From: Scleromitrula shiraiana
Taxonomy: Eukaryota; Ascomycota; Leotiomycetes; Helotiales; Sclerotiniaceae
DNA length: 64,000 nt
Direction of reading: 5' to 3'
NCBI GenBank assembly: GCA_028455995.1
Contig: JABELC010000001.1
Span: 3,398,501 to 3,462,500, forward strand
The notes below the pieces were generated by a model. It saw nothing but the letters and a program-made list of their open reading frames with translations, was not told the origin of the DNA and did not search any database. Shown here one piece after another: positions 43,341-55,522 of this stretch; the stretch's first letter is position 1, and every line of letters starts with the position of its first letter. Position numbers and translations under genes: made by a program.

Positions 43341-44669
43341 TCATCTAGAAGTCATCATATCGTCATTCGTCATTTCTCCCAACAAGGAAACTGGCATCAT
43401 TATCTCTCTCAACTTCTGCTGATAGATTGCATGCAACTGAATCTCTGCTTGTTCCCCATTACGAGGTTTAAGTGGTAAGGGCTTAGCTCCTGGTGCCGGC
43501 AAGTCAAAAATCTTCAAATATACCATAAAGTTGCGTCCTATTACCATCTTTCTAATCTCTCGAACCCAGTTGTACTTTTCTGGATTGGCTAGTACATCGG
43601 GAACATCTTCCGATTGAATCCAAAGATACACGTTCAGGTTCTGAATGTTTCCCGAGTGATGCTTGCATAGACCTTGGATGAACTCTGTAAAATGAGGTAG
43701 GTCTGTGTTCCCTGGAAGCGGGTCCTTCAAATTAGCTCTTGATGGATAGATTGATCCCAAAATATCGATGTTGAGATTGCGAAGATGGCGGAAGACCGTT
43801 TGGTGATAGTTAGCTGCTATCCAGTCTTTTGATGGCTGTGGGCATAGTTAGCTTCAATTCTCCAGGTAAGTTTGTATCTTTCTCGCGACGTGGATATTTA
43901 TGCCGATTAGACAAAAGAAATGGACACGAACCTCTACTGCACTTGTAAAGTCTAAGACAAAGTTTTCCCAAAACCAATCCAGAAATTCCTTCAACAAACT
44001 CTCATGTTCAATGCCATTCTTGAGAATCCAGACCTCTGTTTCTTCACAAAATTCCCATCCTTCCATCGCAATCATTCCCTCCACAAATGAGATTATCCCA
44101 TCATACCCACTAACTCCATGATAATCATTCTCCAGCATTCTCAAATTACCTCGGATACCTTTCATCAATTCTCCTGCCATTGAAACCAAGTTGTTGATAT
44201 TGCTAGTCTTGTAACAATAAGTTGACTCCTTCTGACTCGCTAGATCGGGAGGCTCTTTGCGCAAAAGTTGGATCTTTCTCAAAAGATTGACTTGTACTGG
44301 ATGTGTAGAAGTGAGTCGAGGTGGGGGGAGACGAAGTGCGTATTTGATGGGAGCGTAGCTTTTATTTGAGGCGACAATTGTAGTATTTCCACGTCTAGTT
44401 GGATCTGGACGTTGAGTGGAGGCTCGAGCTGATATTGGTGAGGGCGTGTAGTTCAACATCAAAAAGGCGCTGGGTTCGCGAGGTGGGCTGCATCTTGCTG
44501 AGAACTTCACAGATAAAGCTGTGGTACAGCGGTATATGTGGTTGCGAATTTCAGCAGGAAGCGATTTAATCCTTTCCAGAAGACTTAACGTCTTGGGTTG
44601 ATAAACGGGGCTAGTAGATTCATTGTTAGCAAGCGTATTATTCTTATTGTAGAGTTTTGATTGTTTCAT
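43341..44669 (-). CDS. Hypothetical protein with an F-box/2EXR-like N-terminal motif
   Basis: Exons 43932-44669 and 43341-43835 with a 96-bp intron (GTTCGT...CCACAG) join in phase 0 to 410 aa starting MKQSKLYNKNN. Residues ~30-55 read LLERIKSLPAEIRNHIYRCT, the LPxEIRxxIY motif of fungal F-box-like and 2EXR proteins. The rest is predicted mixed alpha/beta: a GWEFCEETEVWILKNG segment, FWENFVLDFTSAVEPSKDW, and near the C-terminus IQNLNVYLWIQSEDV and RKMVIGRNFMVYLKIF. Function unknown. Possible distant relation to the hypothetical at 40695-42393. No signal peptide or membrane segment. Confidence 0.66.
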
Positions 44670-44703
44670 TGAGCGCTTTTTAACATTAAAATCAATATAT
44701 TAT

Positions 44704-44901
44704 TCACCTTTGAGAAAGTAACAACGCGGAATAGTCTAGCCCTAGCTGCTTGACCAAATCTTCAATCCCACAATCCACTGAATTGGCCACTTTACGGAGT
44801 GTGAATCCAGGGATTAACTCTCTTTTGAAGTAGGAGTTTACTTTTGCTTCTTCTTCAATCATTGAAGAAGGTAATGGTTTCAAGAAGCACTGAATATCCA
44901 T
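44704..44901 (-). CDS. Possible small hypothetical protein
   Basis: A 65-aa frame with a true ATG (MDIQCFLKPLPSSMIEEEAK) lies 35 bases upstream of the previous minus-strand gene. It is acidic with a helical appearance. It may be a short gene, an upstream ORF in the next gene's leader, or chance. No family recognised. Confidence 0.25.
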   Translation of the reverse strand: MDIQCFLKPLPSSMIEEEAKVNSYFKRELIPGFTLRKVANSVDCGIEDLVKQLGLDYSALLLSQR

Positions 44902-45812
44902 TATGATGAAATCTGAGAAAGGGTTTTTTGGAGCCGAGAGAAAGGTTCGATGGAAGATCTGATGAAAGATTTGATCATGGATATGGTTTCGTTCAAGTCT
45001 TCAAGTTGTTGGGGGAAAGGCTTGATTTTAAAGAGAACCGCTGAGCGGATTCATGATTCACTGTTGCTGAGCCAGGTGGGTTGTGTTGTCTCGTTGCTAA
45101 TCTAACACAATGGCAGATTATCAGATGATATTGTAATATCCAACGCGACTGATTGAAAAAGGGATCATATGGCCGATAGCCTCTGAACTCTGCATTAGTT
45201 CCCGGCCACATTATAATTCTGGACAATAGGTAACTTTGGAACTTGGAACTTGGAACTTGGAATTTGGAATTTGGCATTTGGAAGTCGTTTAATAAGTCTC
45301 TGCCCCTAGGGTTCCGACATTGATATAACGGTTAGGGTAAGAATATAGAGATCAACTATATGACGTACAACTTTAAAAGGAGAGGAGCGTCATATTAAGA
45401 TCATATAACATGGCATCTTTATACTAGAGTATTTTAAGAATATGATGGTGTATTCTCATATGACAGTAATCAGATAATGTATTCCACTTACCCAGTAGCT
45501 CTTCGTACATATTCAGATATTCATTGCAAAGCACCCAGGTGACTTCCAAGTTTATCACGCACAACCAGCCACCTAATAAGCAAACCAGATAATAATCAAG
45601 TTTCAACAATCGATTTGATAGACTTGTTATACTGAGTTATTAATTTGCTGCTCTGATTAATAATTCATATTTTAATTATTAAACATTTACTTGTGAAAAA
45701 ATATTATTTTATGTGTATATAAGCATATGATGTACACTGATAGGAATATTATATAGTTGTCATAGCTCAACCATGTCAGTTTTAATTATAAATAGCATTG
45801 ACGTTAGACATG
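44902..45812. other. Intergenic region with a GGAACTT repeat
   Basis: About 900 bases. A GGAACTT/GGAATTT array sits at 45236-45281. A very AT-rich stretch lies at 45640-45800. No gene supported. Confidence 0.45.
45236..45281 (+). repeat. GGAACTT heptanucleotide array
   Basis: About six degenerate 7-base units (GGAACTT, GGAATTT, GGCATTT) in tandem in gene-free sequence. Confidence 0.8.
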
Positions 45813-46976
45813 TCAATTTGAAACAGTATCCTTCACAAACCCCGTGATATTCACCAATTCTTCTGGAGAAAATGAATGCCCCAGTCCTGGGTATTGCGTC
45901 CATGACACTGCATACCCCAAATCAATCAAAACATCGCGCACTTGTTCACCCCATAGCAATTTGACCTTTGAATCATCCATACCATGCCCCAACCAGATTT
46001 CAACTTCTCTGCTTGTCTCATGAGCTCCCAATTCGCCCTTGCTCCCTCTCTCTTGAGTCCACGGTTGCAATTTTAACAAACCTCTAAGAGAAGTCCGAAC
46101 CAGATTTCTTCGTTCCAATGCACTTGTTTCATTACCCATAAACTTCCGAATCATCTCTATCAGCGGCAGCCACCCACTCATCCCCACTATAGCCACTACA
46201 CCACTTCTCTTACCCCAGTTCCCCGCCTCTATCTCTTTCCTACCACCATAAACAAGTGGCTGTCGATCTTGAATCAAGTCCAATCTCTCCAACTCCCCAC
46301 TCAAGAGAAGAATGATACTCATAGCACACCCCATACTGAATCCCCCCACAACAACCGGCTTTGATTGACCATTCTCCAGATCTTTCTTAATCTCCTGACT
46401 AATGAGCTCCCCCAGATATGTCACACTCTCGCTTAAACCTTCAATCTGATCCATCATATTCTTATTTCGATCACCAAAATCCGCGATATCAAACCAAGCA
46501 TTTGTAAGAATTCCATTAAAAACCGTAGTAGGACGTTCGGACCCAGATGGAAAGGTAAATTGTGTATCAGGTAGGAGATCTGCAAGAGAAGTTTCTTGTG
46601 GGGGATCTTCTGAGTTGGCTAGTGATTGGTTGGGTGGATGAAAGGGTTGCATGATTTCTTCCCCGAATGAGAGGCCGAAGCTTGATGTTCCATGGAGGAT
46701 GATAAAGGTGTTTTTGTGGGGGGCATTAGAAGATGGCGGTACGATGTATGGTAAAGGACGGGTTCCGACAACTTTCTCATCAGGGATCAACTCGAAGTTG
46801 AACTCTTCAGTAGGATTTGACATTTTGGGATGGGCACTGGTGGTGGAATTATATTGGTGATGAGATGACAATTTGAAGGTGGGGTAGAACCATGAGACCA
46901 ACAGAAACACGTAAATTAACAAGAGGAAAACGAAAAATAGGAAAGAAATGGGTCTACTTAAGTTGATATAGGACAT
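45813..46976 (-). CDS. Acyl-protein thioesterase/carboxylesterase-like alpha/beta hydrolase, membrane-anchored
   Basis: Single exon, 387 aa. The first ~30 residues are strongly hydrophobic (SFLFFVFLLLIYVFLLVSWF), giving a signal anchor; an internal start at MSNPTEEFNF (residue ~52) would give a soluble form. The hydrolase core has TFIILHGTSSFG, an aromatic linker, VVVGGFSMGCAMSIILL (nucleophile Ser in GFSMG), LGHGMDDSKVKLLWGE (Asp) and WTQYPGLGHSFSPEE (His). This is the phospholipase/carboxylesterase (APT1-like) arrangement, but the protein is longer than APT1 (about 230 aa), with a long insert between the first strand and the nucleophile. Thioesterases of this type remove palmitate from proteins or hydrolyse lysophospholipids; the substrate here is unknown. 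It lies downstream of the GH36 gene on the same strand. Confidence 0.78.
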   Translation of the reverse strand: MSYINLSRPISFLFFVFLLLIYVFLLVSWFYPTFKLSSHHQYNSTTSAHPKMSNPTEEFNFELIPDEKVVGTRPLPYIVPPSSNAPHKNTFIILHGTSSFGLSFGEEIMQPFHPPNQSLANSEDPPQETSLADLLPDTQFTFPSGSERPTTVFNGILTNAWFDIADFGDRNKNMMDQIEGLSESVTYLGELISQEIKKDLENGQSKPVVVGGFSMGCAMSIILLLSGELERLDLIQDRQPLVYGGRKEIEAGNWGKRSGVVAIVGMSGWLPLIEMIRKFMGNETSALERRNLVRTSLRGLLKLQPWTQERGSKGELGAHETSREVEIWLGHGMDDSKVKLLWGEQVRDVLIDLGYAVSWTQYPGLGHSFSPEELVNITGFVKDTVSN

Positions 46977-47239
46977 CTGGATGTAAGCTTTACACTTGTC
47001 TGTTGAGAAGTGAAAATGCAGGGTGAGAATATCCTTCTACATATGTTTCTACATTCATGTACATCTAATCTAATGGTTACATCACGTGCATTGGATAGGT
47101 AAGACTACATACATCAGGTGCGTGCAGTTCCGACACCGGAAAGAGCTTCAAGGTTGTGTAACTGCGGCGCACAAGACCTATGTGGCTAGGTTTTGAATGT
47201 GATATCAATTGTTGCCAAACGAACTGAGGCAGTCAACCT

Positions 47240-50200
47240 TCAATTCTCACTACCCTCGAACCTAGGGTTGATGTAAATCTTAACCTCAACCTCATTGCTC
47301 CATTTACTCGAAAGTTCCAATTCCTTCCAAGCAGTAAGAGTATCAATCTCTAAAACATTAGGGTCTACTTTACTAATTGAAACTGTATGCAGTGGGAGAA
47401 CCTTTCCAAGGATAGTGATGAGCATGGCGTCTTTATACTCTATTGTTTGTAGAGAGGATATATAGATACCTAGAATTACTCAGTCAATAGGGTGAATACC
47501 CTCAGCCAGGATCATAAAACCTACCAAGAGTTCCTAGAGCTTTGAGGTTTGTATCAATAACAATCTTTCCATTTTCAAGTTTTGTCATCTTGTTGTCGAC
47601 GATAGCAGCGGCGCCAGCCATTTTACCCAAGAGACCGAGATTCGCAATCCAGGTAGTCTCATTCTTTTTCTCGTCAACAAAGCCACGTAATGGATATGCT
47701 GATAAAATATCATAACCTCTAACATCAAGGGATACATATATTAAAGCAGAAGGGTCGACAACTTGCAGGGGGTTAGAAATTGCCCCGCTGGAATGAGCCC
47801 GAACGACATAGAACTGCGCTTCTTCAACACCTGGAAACTTGGATAAAGGTACAAGCTCGCTAAGTGGTCGTTGGGAAACATTGAAGAAGCCAATGATGCC
47901 AGTACCAGTATATGCCGCACCATGATAGGTACCAACCGCAAGTATGTTATCGTCGTCATATCCATTGTACTGATCTAAACTCTTCCCAACCACACTTGGC
48001 CTAAAAATAACTGTTTTACCTCGGGGTGTAGGACCAGTCATTTGGTTGATCAAATCGAGATCATGTTCACCAGGTACATCGGTAATATAAATAGGTCCAC
48101 CAGAAACGCATCTAGCTGCAGCATGGAAACCAGAATAATCATGGACAGTCTGAAACATATCCCAGTCTGGGATTATATTGAGATGTTGCGTGAATAAAGC
48201 ATTATGGGCGTTGGTGAAAACATGCCAAGGGTGACTGGTAGGAATTTCAGGGAAGAAATCATCCGAGTTTCGTACGAGTATTGGGGGACGGTTTTGAGGC
48301 ATTTGGGAATGGAAAAGAATTTGAGGTATCTGTGACATGCATGAAATTGCTTTTACACTGAAATGTCGAAGAGTAGATAGTGTCCATGCGTCTTGATATG
48401 CAGATATTAGATCACTGCGATCTTCTGCGGACACGAAGAGATCAAGCATAAATTGAGCACTATAAAATGTTAGAAATCTTAACTATGTTAATGTTGGAAT
48501 CTTTGAACAAATTAAATAAGTATTTCATAAACTTACTCAGTTTTGACCGCATCAACACCACAGGAAGAAAGGAATGAATAGAAGTCGTTGTAGAATCTTT
48601 GAACATCTTCTTTGGCCACCACAGTCATCTTGCCACCCAATGGTAAATTTCGTCTTTCTGAATCTCGACGAACAACTTCGACAGTTTTGTATGAATCAGC
48701 AATCTTTCCATCTGGGGCAAGTCCACCCCAGTATCCTAAGATAGCATGCCATACGGCAACATGTTGGATACTAGGCTGTTTTTCTCGAATAAGGGAAACA
48801 GTGTGCTTTAGACCATTCGGGAATGCCTTTCTATCTGCTTCGAATTCAATCCAACCATGTTGAAATTGACCGTGCCCTTTGTAATCAATAGATTGCCAGT
48901 TATCGTCAATAATGAAATTTGTCACATTAATCTTATTCTCCTCAAGGATTTCAACTGCCTTTAAAATCTTCTCTTCAGTCAGACGTTGCCCGAGTGCATT
49001 CCATGTACCTATTGATACGATTAATTGGGTTTTCTGCAAGGAATGTACTGCACCTACAATAAGTTAAACCATCCGACCAGTTCTCAGCCCATAATTTAGT
49101 TTTCTCGTCACCCTCCTTGAAAGCAGCAATCTCTTTTTGTGTTCCCCCTTCCTCTGTTTCTATAGCTGAAATCATACCTCGAGCATGATACATAACAGCT
49201 GCATTTGCTGACTCAAAATCATCTCCAAGTCCAACCAGAATTCTTCCAATAGATTTTTGGGGATTGTCATTGCGAATCTGCCGTGATCAGTAAAGGTTGA
49301 GATGAAGAATATGGTTTGATTACTTGTAGTGTCACATTCCCTTCTCTATCGCTCTCGAACAAAGTCATAACATTATCAACTCCACTAATAGCCAGTAAAA
49401 CAATGTGTTTACCTTCCGAGCTAAGAAAGGAGCATGTGACTGCTTCTTTATCGAGATCAAAAACAGATTTACCTTGTCTCGGGGCTAGCCAGGGAGTCCA
49501 AATCCGGATCAACGCAAACCATCTAGTAAGATCTGTCAGACAAATGAAAAATGATAAAGATCTGTCACCATATTCTGAACACCAATTTTTTCACGGTGAA
49601 TCAAGTCAAGAAAGTCAAAATAAAACTCAACTTACCTTGCCAATTTATCCTTTCCCCATGGAAGCCCGAAATTAATGTTTTTGACGGCAGAATTCTTACC
49701 ATCAGCCCCTTCGATTGAGGCTTCCACTGACCAGAGAGTTGTACCGGGAGATTGGCTTCTGTAATTTTTAGTCTTCAATTCCGAATTCAGATTCTCGATA
49801 TAATCGGCCAAATTAATCGAGATGCTTTCTTGATCAGTAACCGTCTTGAGAACAATAGTTCCACTTTTGGTCCCCTGGTGATCCTCTACAGACTTCCAGG
49901 CTTGACCAGAATTGTTGCGAAATTTAATATCAAATTTCGTTGGACGATCAATCGTGATAGAAGTAGTAAAATAAATGCGGCTTAGACCAAGAAGAGTATC
50001 GGTTTGCAAAGTTGTCGGGTGGGATGTCTTTGTCTTCATGCGTTCCATGGAAAGTTCTTCCCATTGATTTGCTTCTGTATACCATAATGAAAGTTCCCAC
50101 GGGTCAGAAAAACGGCTCTCATCAACTTCCAACATTGCCGTGAACGTGGTAGTAGATCTTCCTATAGTCGTCACCTGACCCAAAGAGGGGTATGTTGAAA

Positions 50201-50318
50201 TATATGCTTTCATACTTGGATGATCTGAAGCCGGAGGACCTTTTTGTTTTGGAATATACTTCGCCTGAAATACCTCATTACCATCTGTTCCACTAATAAA
50301 TGTTTCAGGGGATGCCAT
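47240..50318 (-). CDS. GH36 raffinose-synthase/alkaline alpha-galactosidase-like protein
   Basis: Six exons (49636-50318, 49324-49522, 49058-49277, 48537-49008, 47525-48459, 47240-47469) with introns of 46-113 bp fit in phase to 912 aa. The Sip1/raffinose-synthase pattern is clear: WFALIRIWTPWLAPRQG, then GLTYCTWNALGQRLTEEKI, TNFIIDDNWQSIDYKG, AVWHAILGYWGG, CGVDAVKTDAQFMLDL (catalytic Asp region), HLNIIPDWDMFQTVHDYSGF and GGPIYITDVPGEHD. These are GH36-clan enzymes acting on alpha-galactosides such as raffinose or stachyose; the transfer-versus-hydrolysis activity cannot be read from sequence. No signal peptide, so intracellular. The last exon (LITILGKVLPLHTVSIS) completes the C-terminal beta domain. 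Divergent from the TyrRS gene. Confidence 0.88.
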
Positions 50319-51023
50319 ATTGAATGTGATAGTTGGATTAGGATATCAGTTGAATTGATGCTTATCACCAGATAGGAAGTATTGAGTATATGATATGAAG
50401 TGTGTAGTGCAGTTTAATCAATACAACGCAATATTTCAGTAGGAATACATACAATAGAAAGCCACAAGACTGGAAGTGGTGTTTGTGAAAAGAATAGTGA
50501 ATCTATGTATATTCCTTTAGAACAGTGAACCTAGATGAGAAGCTCGGGTCTAAGCTATCAACTGATGGCCTGAGTGGAGAAGGAGGCTGTTTACTATGTG
50601 TTTGGGTACGTAAAAATTGTAGGGAATGAATAGTGACAGTGATAATTTGTCCTTCCTAGATGTGTTATCAAAAATACTCATCCAAATTCATCATACCTAA
50701 ATGGGACATGATGCATAGAGGTCTTCCTTCCGTGCCCAGAGTTGTTGTTGTCTATTCACGTGCCAATGCTAAGGGAGAGCGGTTGTGGCGGTCCGAGCGA
50801 CTCCAGGAACAACTGCGGGAGATCCTTACTAGCGCTGAATATATGGAAAAACGTTGAACCGAAAAAGAATAATTTCTTACCTTTTGATAATGAGTTATAC
50901 CAGGAGAAATACTAAGCAGTATTATAAGATTATATTAACTCCATATAGATTTGTACGGTATCCGTCAATCTTGCGACCTCCATTCGTTAATGTCTTCGTG
51001 ACATAGATATATCATTCGCTACG
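50319..51023. promoter_or_regulatory. Divergent promoter region between the GH36-type gene and MSY1
   Basis: About 700 bases between divergent start codons. A 65-codon frame at 50660-50857 is probably chance. No recognised factor site. Confidence 0.4.
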
Positions 51024-53227
51024 ATGGCGACTTCTCTTCTTCAAAGCGTGGGTCGATCAGACCTATACGTTTGCGCAAGATGTTCTTTCAAAGCCTCTCG
51101 ACTTTCGAATAATGCTACAAGAAGGTGGATTGGAACGAAATACTTGGCGAAAGTGGCTGATGCAGAAGTTGCGTGGAAAGAAAAGGCAAGAGAAATTAAA
51201 GCTGGCAAACAAAAGAGCATGTTTAGCATCTTGAAGGAGAGAGGGCTAACACATCAGACTACTGGGTAAATTATCCATTCAATAGAGTTCTTGGTAAACA
51301 ATATGTTAACTTTCTGATACAGTACTGAAGAGGAAGTTGAAACATTAATGACGGATCACCGCGTCGGTGCATATGTGGGTATAGATCCTACAGCACCCTC
51401 AATACACATTGGACATTTGTTACCACTAATGTCTCTATTTTGGATGTATATACATGGATATCATACTGTGACATTGGTTGGAGGGGCTACATCAAAAATT
51501 GGCGATCCAACAGGTCGTCTCACAACTCGGGAGAAACAACATGCTGCTTTGAGGGCTGAAAATATGACGAAAATGCATTACCAATTAAAAGCTATTTGGA
51601 TGAATGTTGAACAATATGCACGAAAGTATGGGTGGGAATATGAGTGGGCGATGAAAAGAGGACTACACAATAATAATGCATGGATGAACAAATTAACCTT
51701 GATGGAATTTCTTCAGGTTGTTGGTCCGGGCATGAGAATGGGCGCGATGATGGCAAAAGATACGTAGGTGATGTGCACCCGGCAATCTATTTCTCAGATG
51801 CTAACACATGTAGTGTCAAAAATAAGATGACAAAGGGCGACGGTATGTCATTTGCCGAATTCACATATCCATTACTACAAGCATGGGATTGGTGGCACAT
51901 GCATGATAGGATGAAAATATCGATGCAAATAGGTGGCTCTGACCAATATGGAAATATTACGGCTGGTATCGATGCAGTCAAATACATTCGAGCGAATCAT
52001 CCAGATCCGGTTGTGACGGAGCGTGTCGCAAAACTACCTTCTCCTTTTGGATTTACAGTTCCTCTACTAACTACTTCATCTGGAGCAAAATTCGGCAAGA
52101 GTGCTGGTAATGCTTTATGGTTGGATAGGGATATGATGAGCTCATTCGATCTGTATGGCCATTTCTTGCGCACATCCGATGAAGATGTAGGAAAATACTT
52201 GAAGTTGTTTACTTTCAAGCCCATCGAAGAAATCAACACTCTTGTAGAAGAACATATGAAAGAGCCTTCCAAAAGAGTAGCTCAACATGCCTTGGCCAGA
52301 GACTTTCTAGAATTAGTCCATGGACAAGAATTCGCTAAAGCCGCTGAAGCACAACATCGTCTACTCCACACCAAACCCCAGGATCCCGAAGCTGCGCGTT
52401 TAAATGAGATAATTATCAAGTCTCAGTTGGACCCAGAACAAATAACCGCGATCAATAGACCTAAACCGAATGTCCAATTACCTCATTCTTTCGTTTTTAC
52501 TCGAAGTATCGGAAAACTCCTCTACGCTTGTGGGCTTGCCTCATCGAATTCAGATGGGCATAGATTGGCTTTGTCAAATGCCGTCTATGTCAGTGGTCAA
52601 CCCGAAGGTTTCCAAGGCATGAAGGATAGTATCTTGTATTTTTCAAGGGTTAAGCTATGGAAGATCGAAGAAACCCTTAAATATCTTGTGGATGGAAAAT
52701 TGCTCATTCTTCGGAAAGGCAAATCCAATATTCGGATCATAGAAGTTATCCCAGATGAGGAATGGGAGGCTGCTAAATTACAATTCCCTGGATCAGAAAC
52801 CTATGACCCGGAAAAATCACGACAGTGGCTTCGCGAGCAGGAGGAAGCAAGGAAAATCGAAAAAATGATTAAGAACGAGGACGAGAAAGAAAGTGGAATC
52901 GAAACCGCAACTTCTATACGATCATTCGATGGTGAATATCTCAATTTAGACAGGGGTCCAAAAGCAAGATTCCAACATAGTCGGGAAGAAATTCTAAAGC
53001 TCAGAAGTCTAGGTCGACGTAAATTCAAGGAAGAAATGCGCGAAGACCTTATGACTCGAGATAGACTGAAGCAGTTCAAAGAGCAAGATTTGATTGAGAG
53101 GAAAACCGTTTTAATTAGAAGATTGGAAACAATGAAGGAATCCAGATTTGTAGGCGAAAGGAGACCTCTCAGCGAGATGGAATTGCGACAATCTAGAGAC
53201 CCAAAAATCGGGAATGGCGAGGAATGA
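51024..53227 (+). CDS. MSY1: Mitochondrial tyrosyl-tRNA synthetase (CYT-18/MSY1 type)
   Basis: Three exons (51024-51265, 51323-51763, 51814-53227), introns of 57 and 50 bp, join in phase to 698 aa. The N-terminus has a mitochondrial targeting character (MATSLLQSVGRSDLYVCARC). Class I motifs are HIGHLLPL (HIGH) and KFGKSAGNA (KMSKS variant), with TLVGGATSKIGDPTGR, ISMQIGGSDQYGNITAG and FVFTRSIGKLLYA. The S4-like domain near residues 490-560 follows (LALSNAVYVSGQPEGF). The length and long charged C-terminus fit fungal mitochondrial TyrRS rather than a bacterial one. In Neurospora the orthologue CYT-18 also helps splice mitochondrial group I introns; whether this one does cannot be told here. 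Located in the mitochondrial matrix. Confidence 0.93.
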
Positions 53228-53595
53228 TAGAAGGAGTTGATAGAATGTGGTAGGTTGGGCTTCTACTGTACAGTATTGCCATACGTATGTACGTGTGTAT
53301 GTATGAATCAGTTTATGTACGATAATGAATGGGATGATACATTTCCCAACCGCTTACAATGAGGGTCCACGTTCTGTAAATACCCCAAGTATTAGTTAGT
53401 TTAGTCTTGCGTTTATATAATGCAAAAGACTACTGTATCATTCTCTAGATATTTCATTGGCCTCCTAATGTCACCCAAAGCCCTCATTTTCTCACTTGCT
53501 CTCAGCGTTTCCCCAGTCCCCAATATATTATGAGCACACCAATCCATAGATTTTATTCAAAGATCTAGAAACACGTTTGATACCAAACTTCGAAC
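53228..53595. other. Intergenic region between MSY1 and the HET pseudogene
   Basis: About 370 bases, 3' flanks of convergent loci. Contains a short GTATGTACGTGTGTATGT repeat near 53285-53303. No gene seen. Confidence 0.45.
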
Positions 53596-55265
53596 TCAAT
53601 TCAACAGCTGATAAGCAAAAGAAACATAAAGATACAAATCCACCGTCTCAATAGACGCTAGCGAATCGAATTCTGGTGCTACAAAAGTCGGGCTATCAGT
53701 GCCAATAAACCTTGACGTATACTTCCCTTGTTGTATAATTTTCCTAGCAGGTGCAAGACCAGCAGTGCCAATAAACCTTAAGACAGGAGATAGTCGTGTT
53801 TCATCGTCGGCTGTGGTGTGTATGATCTCTGGATGTCTGTTGGCAAAGAAGAGGATAGCAGTTTGGAGCATATCCGAGTTTTTGGGTACTCATGAAAGAT
53901 CGAAAGTACATGCTGACATGACTTTGAGGTCTTTTCGATCTAAATTTTCCAGTGCTTCTAGGAATAAATTACTCTCCTCTTGAGCACTAGCCTGAGCTTG
54001 CCCAGAAAAATGTCGTTGAATATTCCATCTTCATTCGGCAGTTTTGGATAGATCAGTGATGATTTATGTATATGACGGTCCTAAATGTACAATTTTGCCG
54101 ACTAGACGAGAAGGGACACTCAATACAGTAGGATCATCTTTTTGGGGCGATTTTTTGCCCTCCATTAGTGCTGATTGGGTCAATGGTCTTTGCGGTATCT
54201 CCAGGAAAACTTCACGAGAGATCTCTTCCATTGGTACTATGTTTTCACCTCCCAAGAGAATCTCTGACTAGGTTTCCGAAATGCAAAATATGATATTGCT
54301 CTGAAATGCAATTCGCATTTTTGAAGAGCACAGTGTCTTTTCAAACTTCGTACAAACTCTTGCGATAATCCATAGGGAAACCCGCATAACAGTCAGTTGC
54401 TAATCCGACTAGCCCATATACCTTGTCCCTCGGTTCTTTACACAAAGCATTTCGATGATTCTCCAAGAGATTGTGAAGTTTGTGACCGTTCGTATATTTA
54501 TGATTTAGCTGATCGTGTAATCTCCATGGTACCGAATTTTTGCAACGATCGAAGTCTCTAAACAGTTCCATGAATGGTGCCCATTCCATTTTATGACTGG
54601 CAATGTGAATGCTCAATCTTCTGGCTTTACCAATTTCCTGAATTATCCACAACCTGTTCCAATATGGGTTGGCACAAATTTTTACCAAAGATTCCAATTT
54701 CCACGCAGTGTCAGGCTTTAATTCGAGGCACATCTTTCTAAAGTCGGCGGATATCTTATTTTCCATCTTACCTAGCCAAATCAAAACAGTGGTAGCCCTC
54801 TCATAGATGAATGGCATAATCGACAACTGACGGTTCCTCTCTGGAATATCATTCTGGATAATGCAAATTACATCAGCCCATAATATACGCTGTTCAGAAT
54901 CATGTCGCAAGTAACAAAGTGCATCAAAGAGATTTCGGTTGACAAGAAACTCTTGCCCATTTAACAGGATATGCTCCTTGTAATTCTCAACTCCTCATGT
55001 ATACGGAAGAGCTTCATATTTTGGCCGTTGACCAAATGTTACATTCTTGAGAGAGCAACGCGGTTTGTCAGAAAGTTTACCGGGCTCCAAAGTGATGAGC
55101 TATGCTTTGGTTAATGATATTTAACTCATTAATTGTTTGGTGGTTGATAGTTAGAAAACTCCCCCGTATTCCGTCGACAGATAAGTCAAGAGGAGAATAA
55201 GAGAATGAGTGTTCATCATGAGGAATATCAATCCTAGATGGTATGAAATTAGATTTATTTGACAT
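53596..55265 (-). pseudogene. HET-domain (heterokaryon incompatibility) gene, broken
   Basis: The minus strand encodes a HET-domain protein: SFSYSPLDLSVDGIR, then LITLEPGKLSDKPRCSLKN, then RPKYEALPYT, TGA at 54995-54997 where the family has Trp (YTWG), then HILLNGQEFLVNRNLFDAL, RILWADVICIIQNDIPERN, ERATTVLIWLG and ANPYWNRLWIIQEI. The TGA fits TGG-to-TGA. A second lesion may lie at the first intron: the expected donor after GIR reads GGGAGT instead of GTGAGT (55163 region), acceptor CATAG near 55100. After SLYEV the coding is again broken (stop near 54350), and later segments (SVPSRLVGKIVHLGPSYT at 54064-54255; FIGTAGLAPARKIIQQGKY and ending YVSFAYQLLN at 53596-53871) are only joined by frame changes. 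Heterokaryon incompatibility genes trigger cell death when genetically different hyphae fuse. Confidence 0.78.
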
Positions 55266-55522
55266 AACTTATATCTTAGTCAACTGTCTATGAAAATCTC
55301 GTTCTTCTTGACAACAAATACTGAGATGAAGATGAGGCTGGATATGTTGCTGCTTTGTAGAACCCATGCAAGGTGCGTGGTTGATATAGCGGCATTGAAA
55401 AATCAACCCCTCTGTTTGCGCTGAACTGACCGACTAACTCCGTACCCTAGGTATCAACCAGCGCAGTGATATCCCAATTCCGAAACTAAAACAATAACGC
55501 CTTCCCAAAGCTTTTGATGTCA

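Noticed and set aside
45640..45810. Second MITE in the AT-rich stretch downstream of the thioesterase gene
   Set aside because: No matching terminal inverted repeats could be found; only AT-rich sequence.
51024..53227. Two separate overlapping genes suggested by ORFs at 51348 and 51680
   Set aside because: GT-AG introns at 51266-51322 and 51764-51813 join them into one tyrosyl-tRNA synthetase with class I motifs in order.
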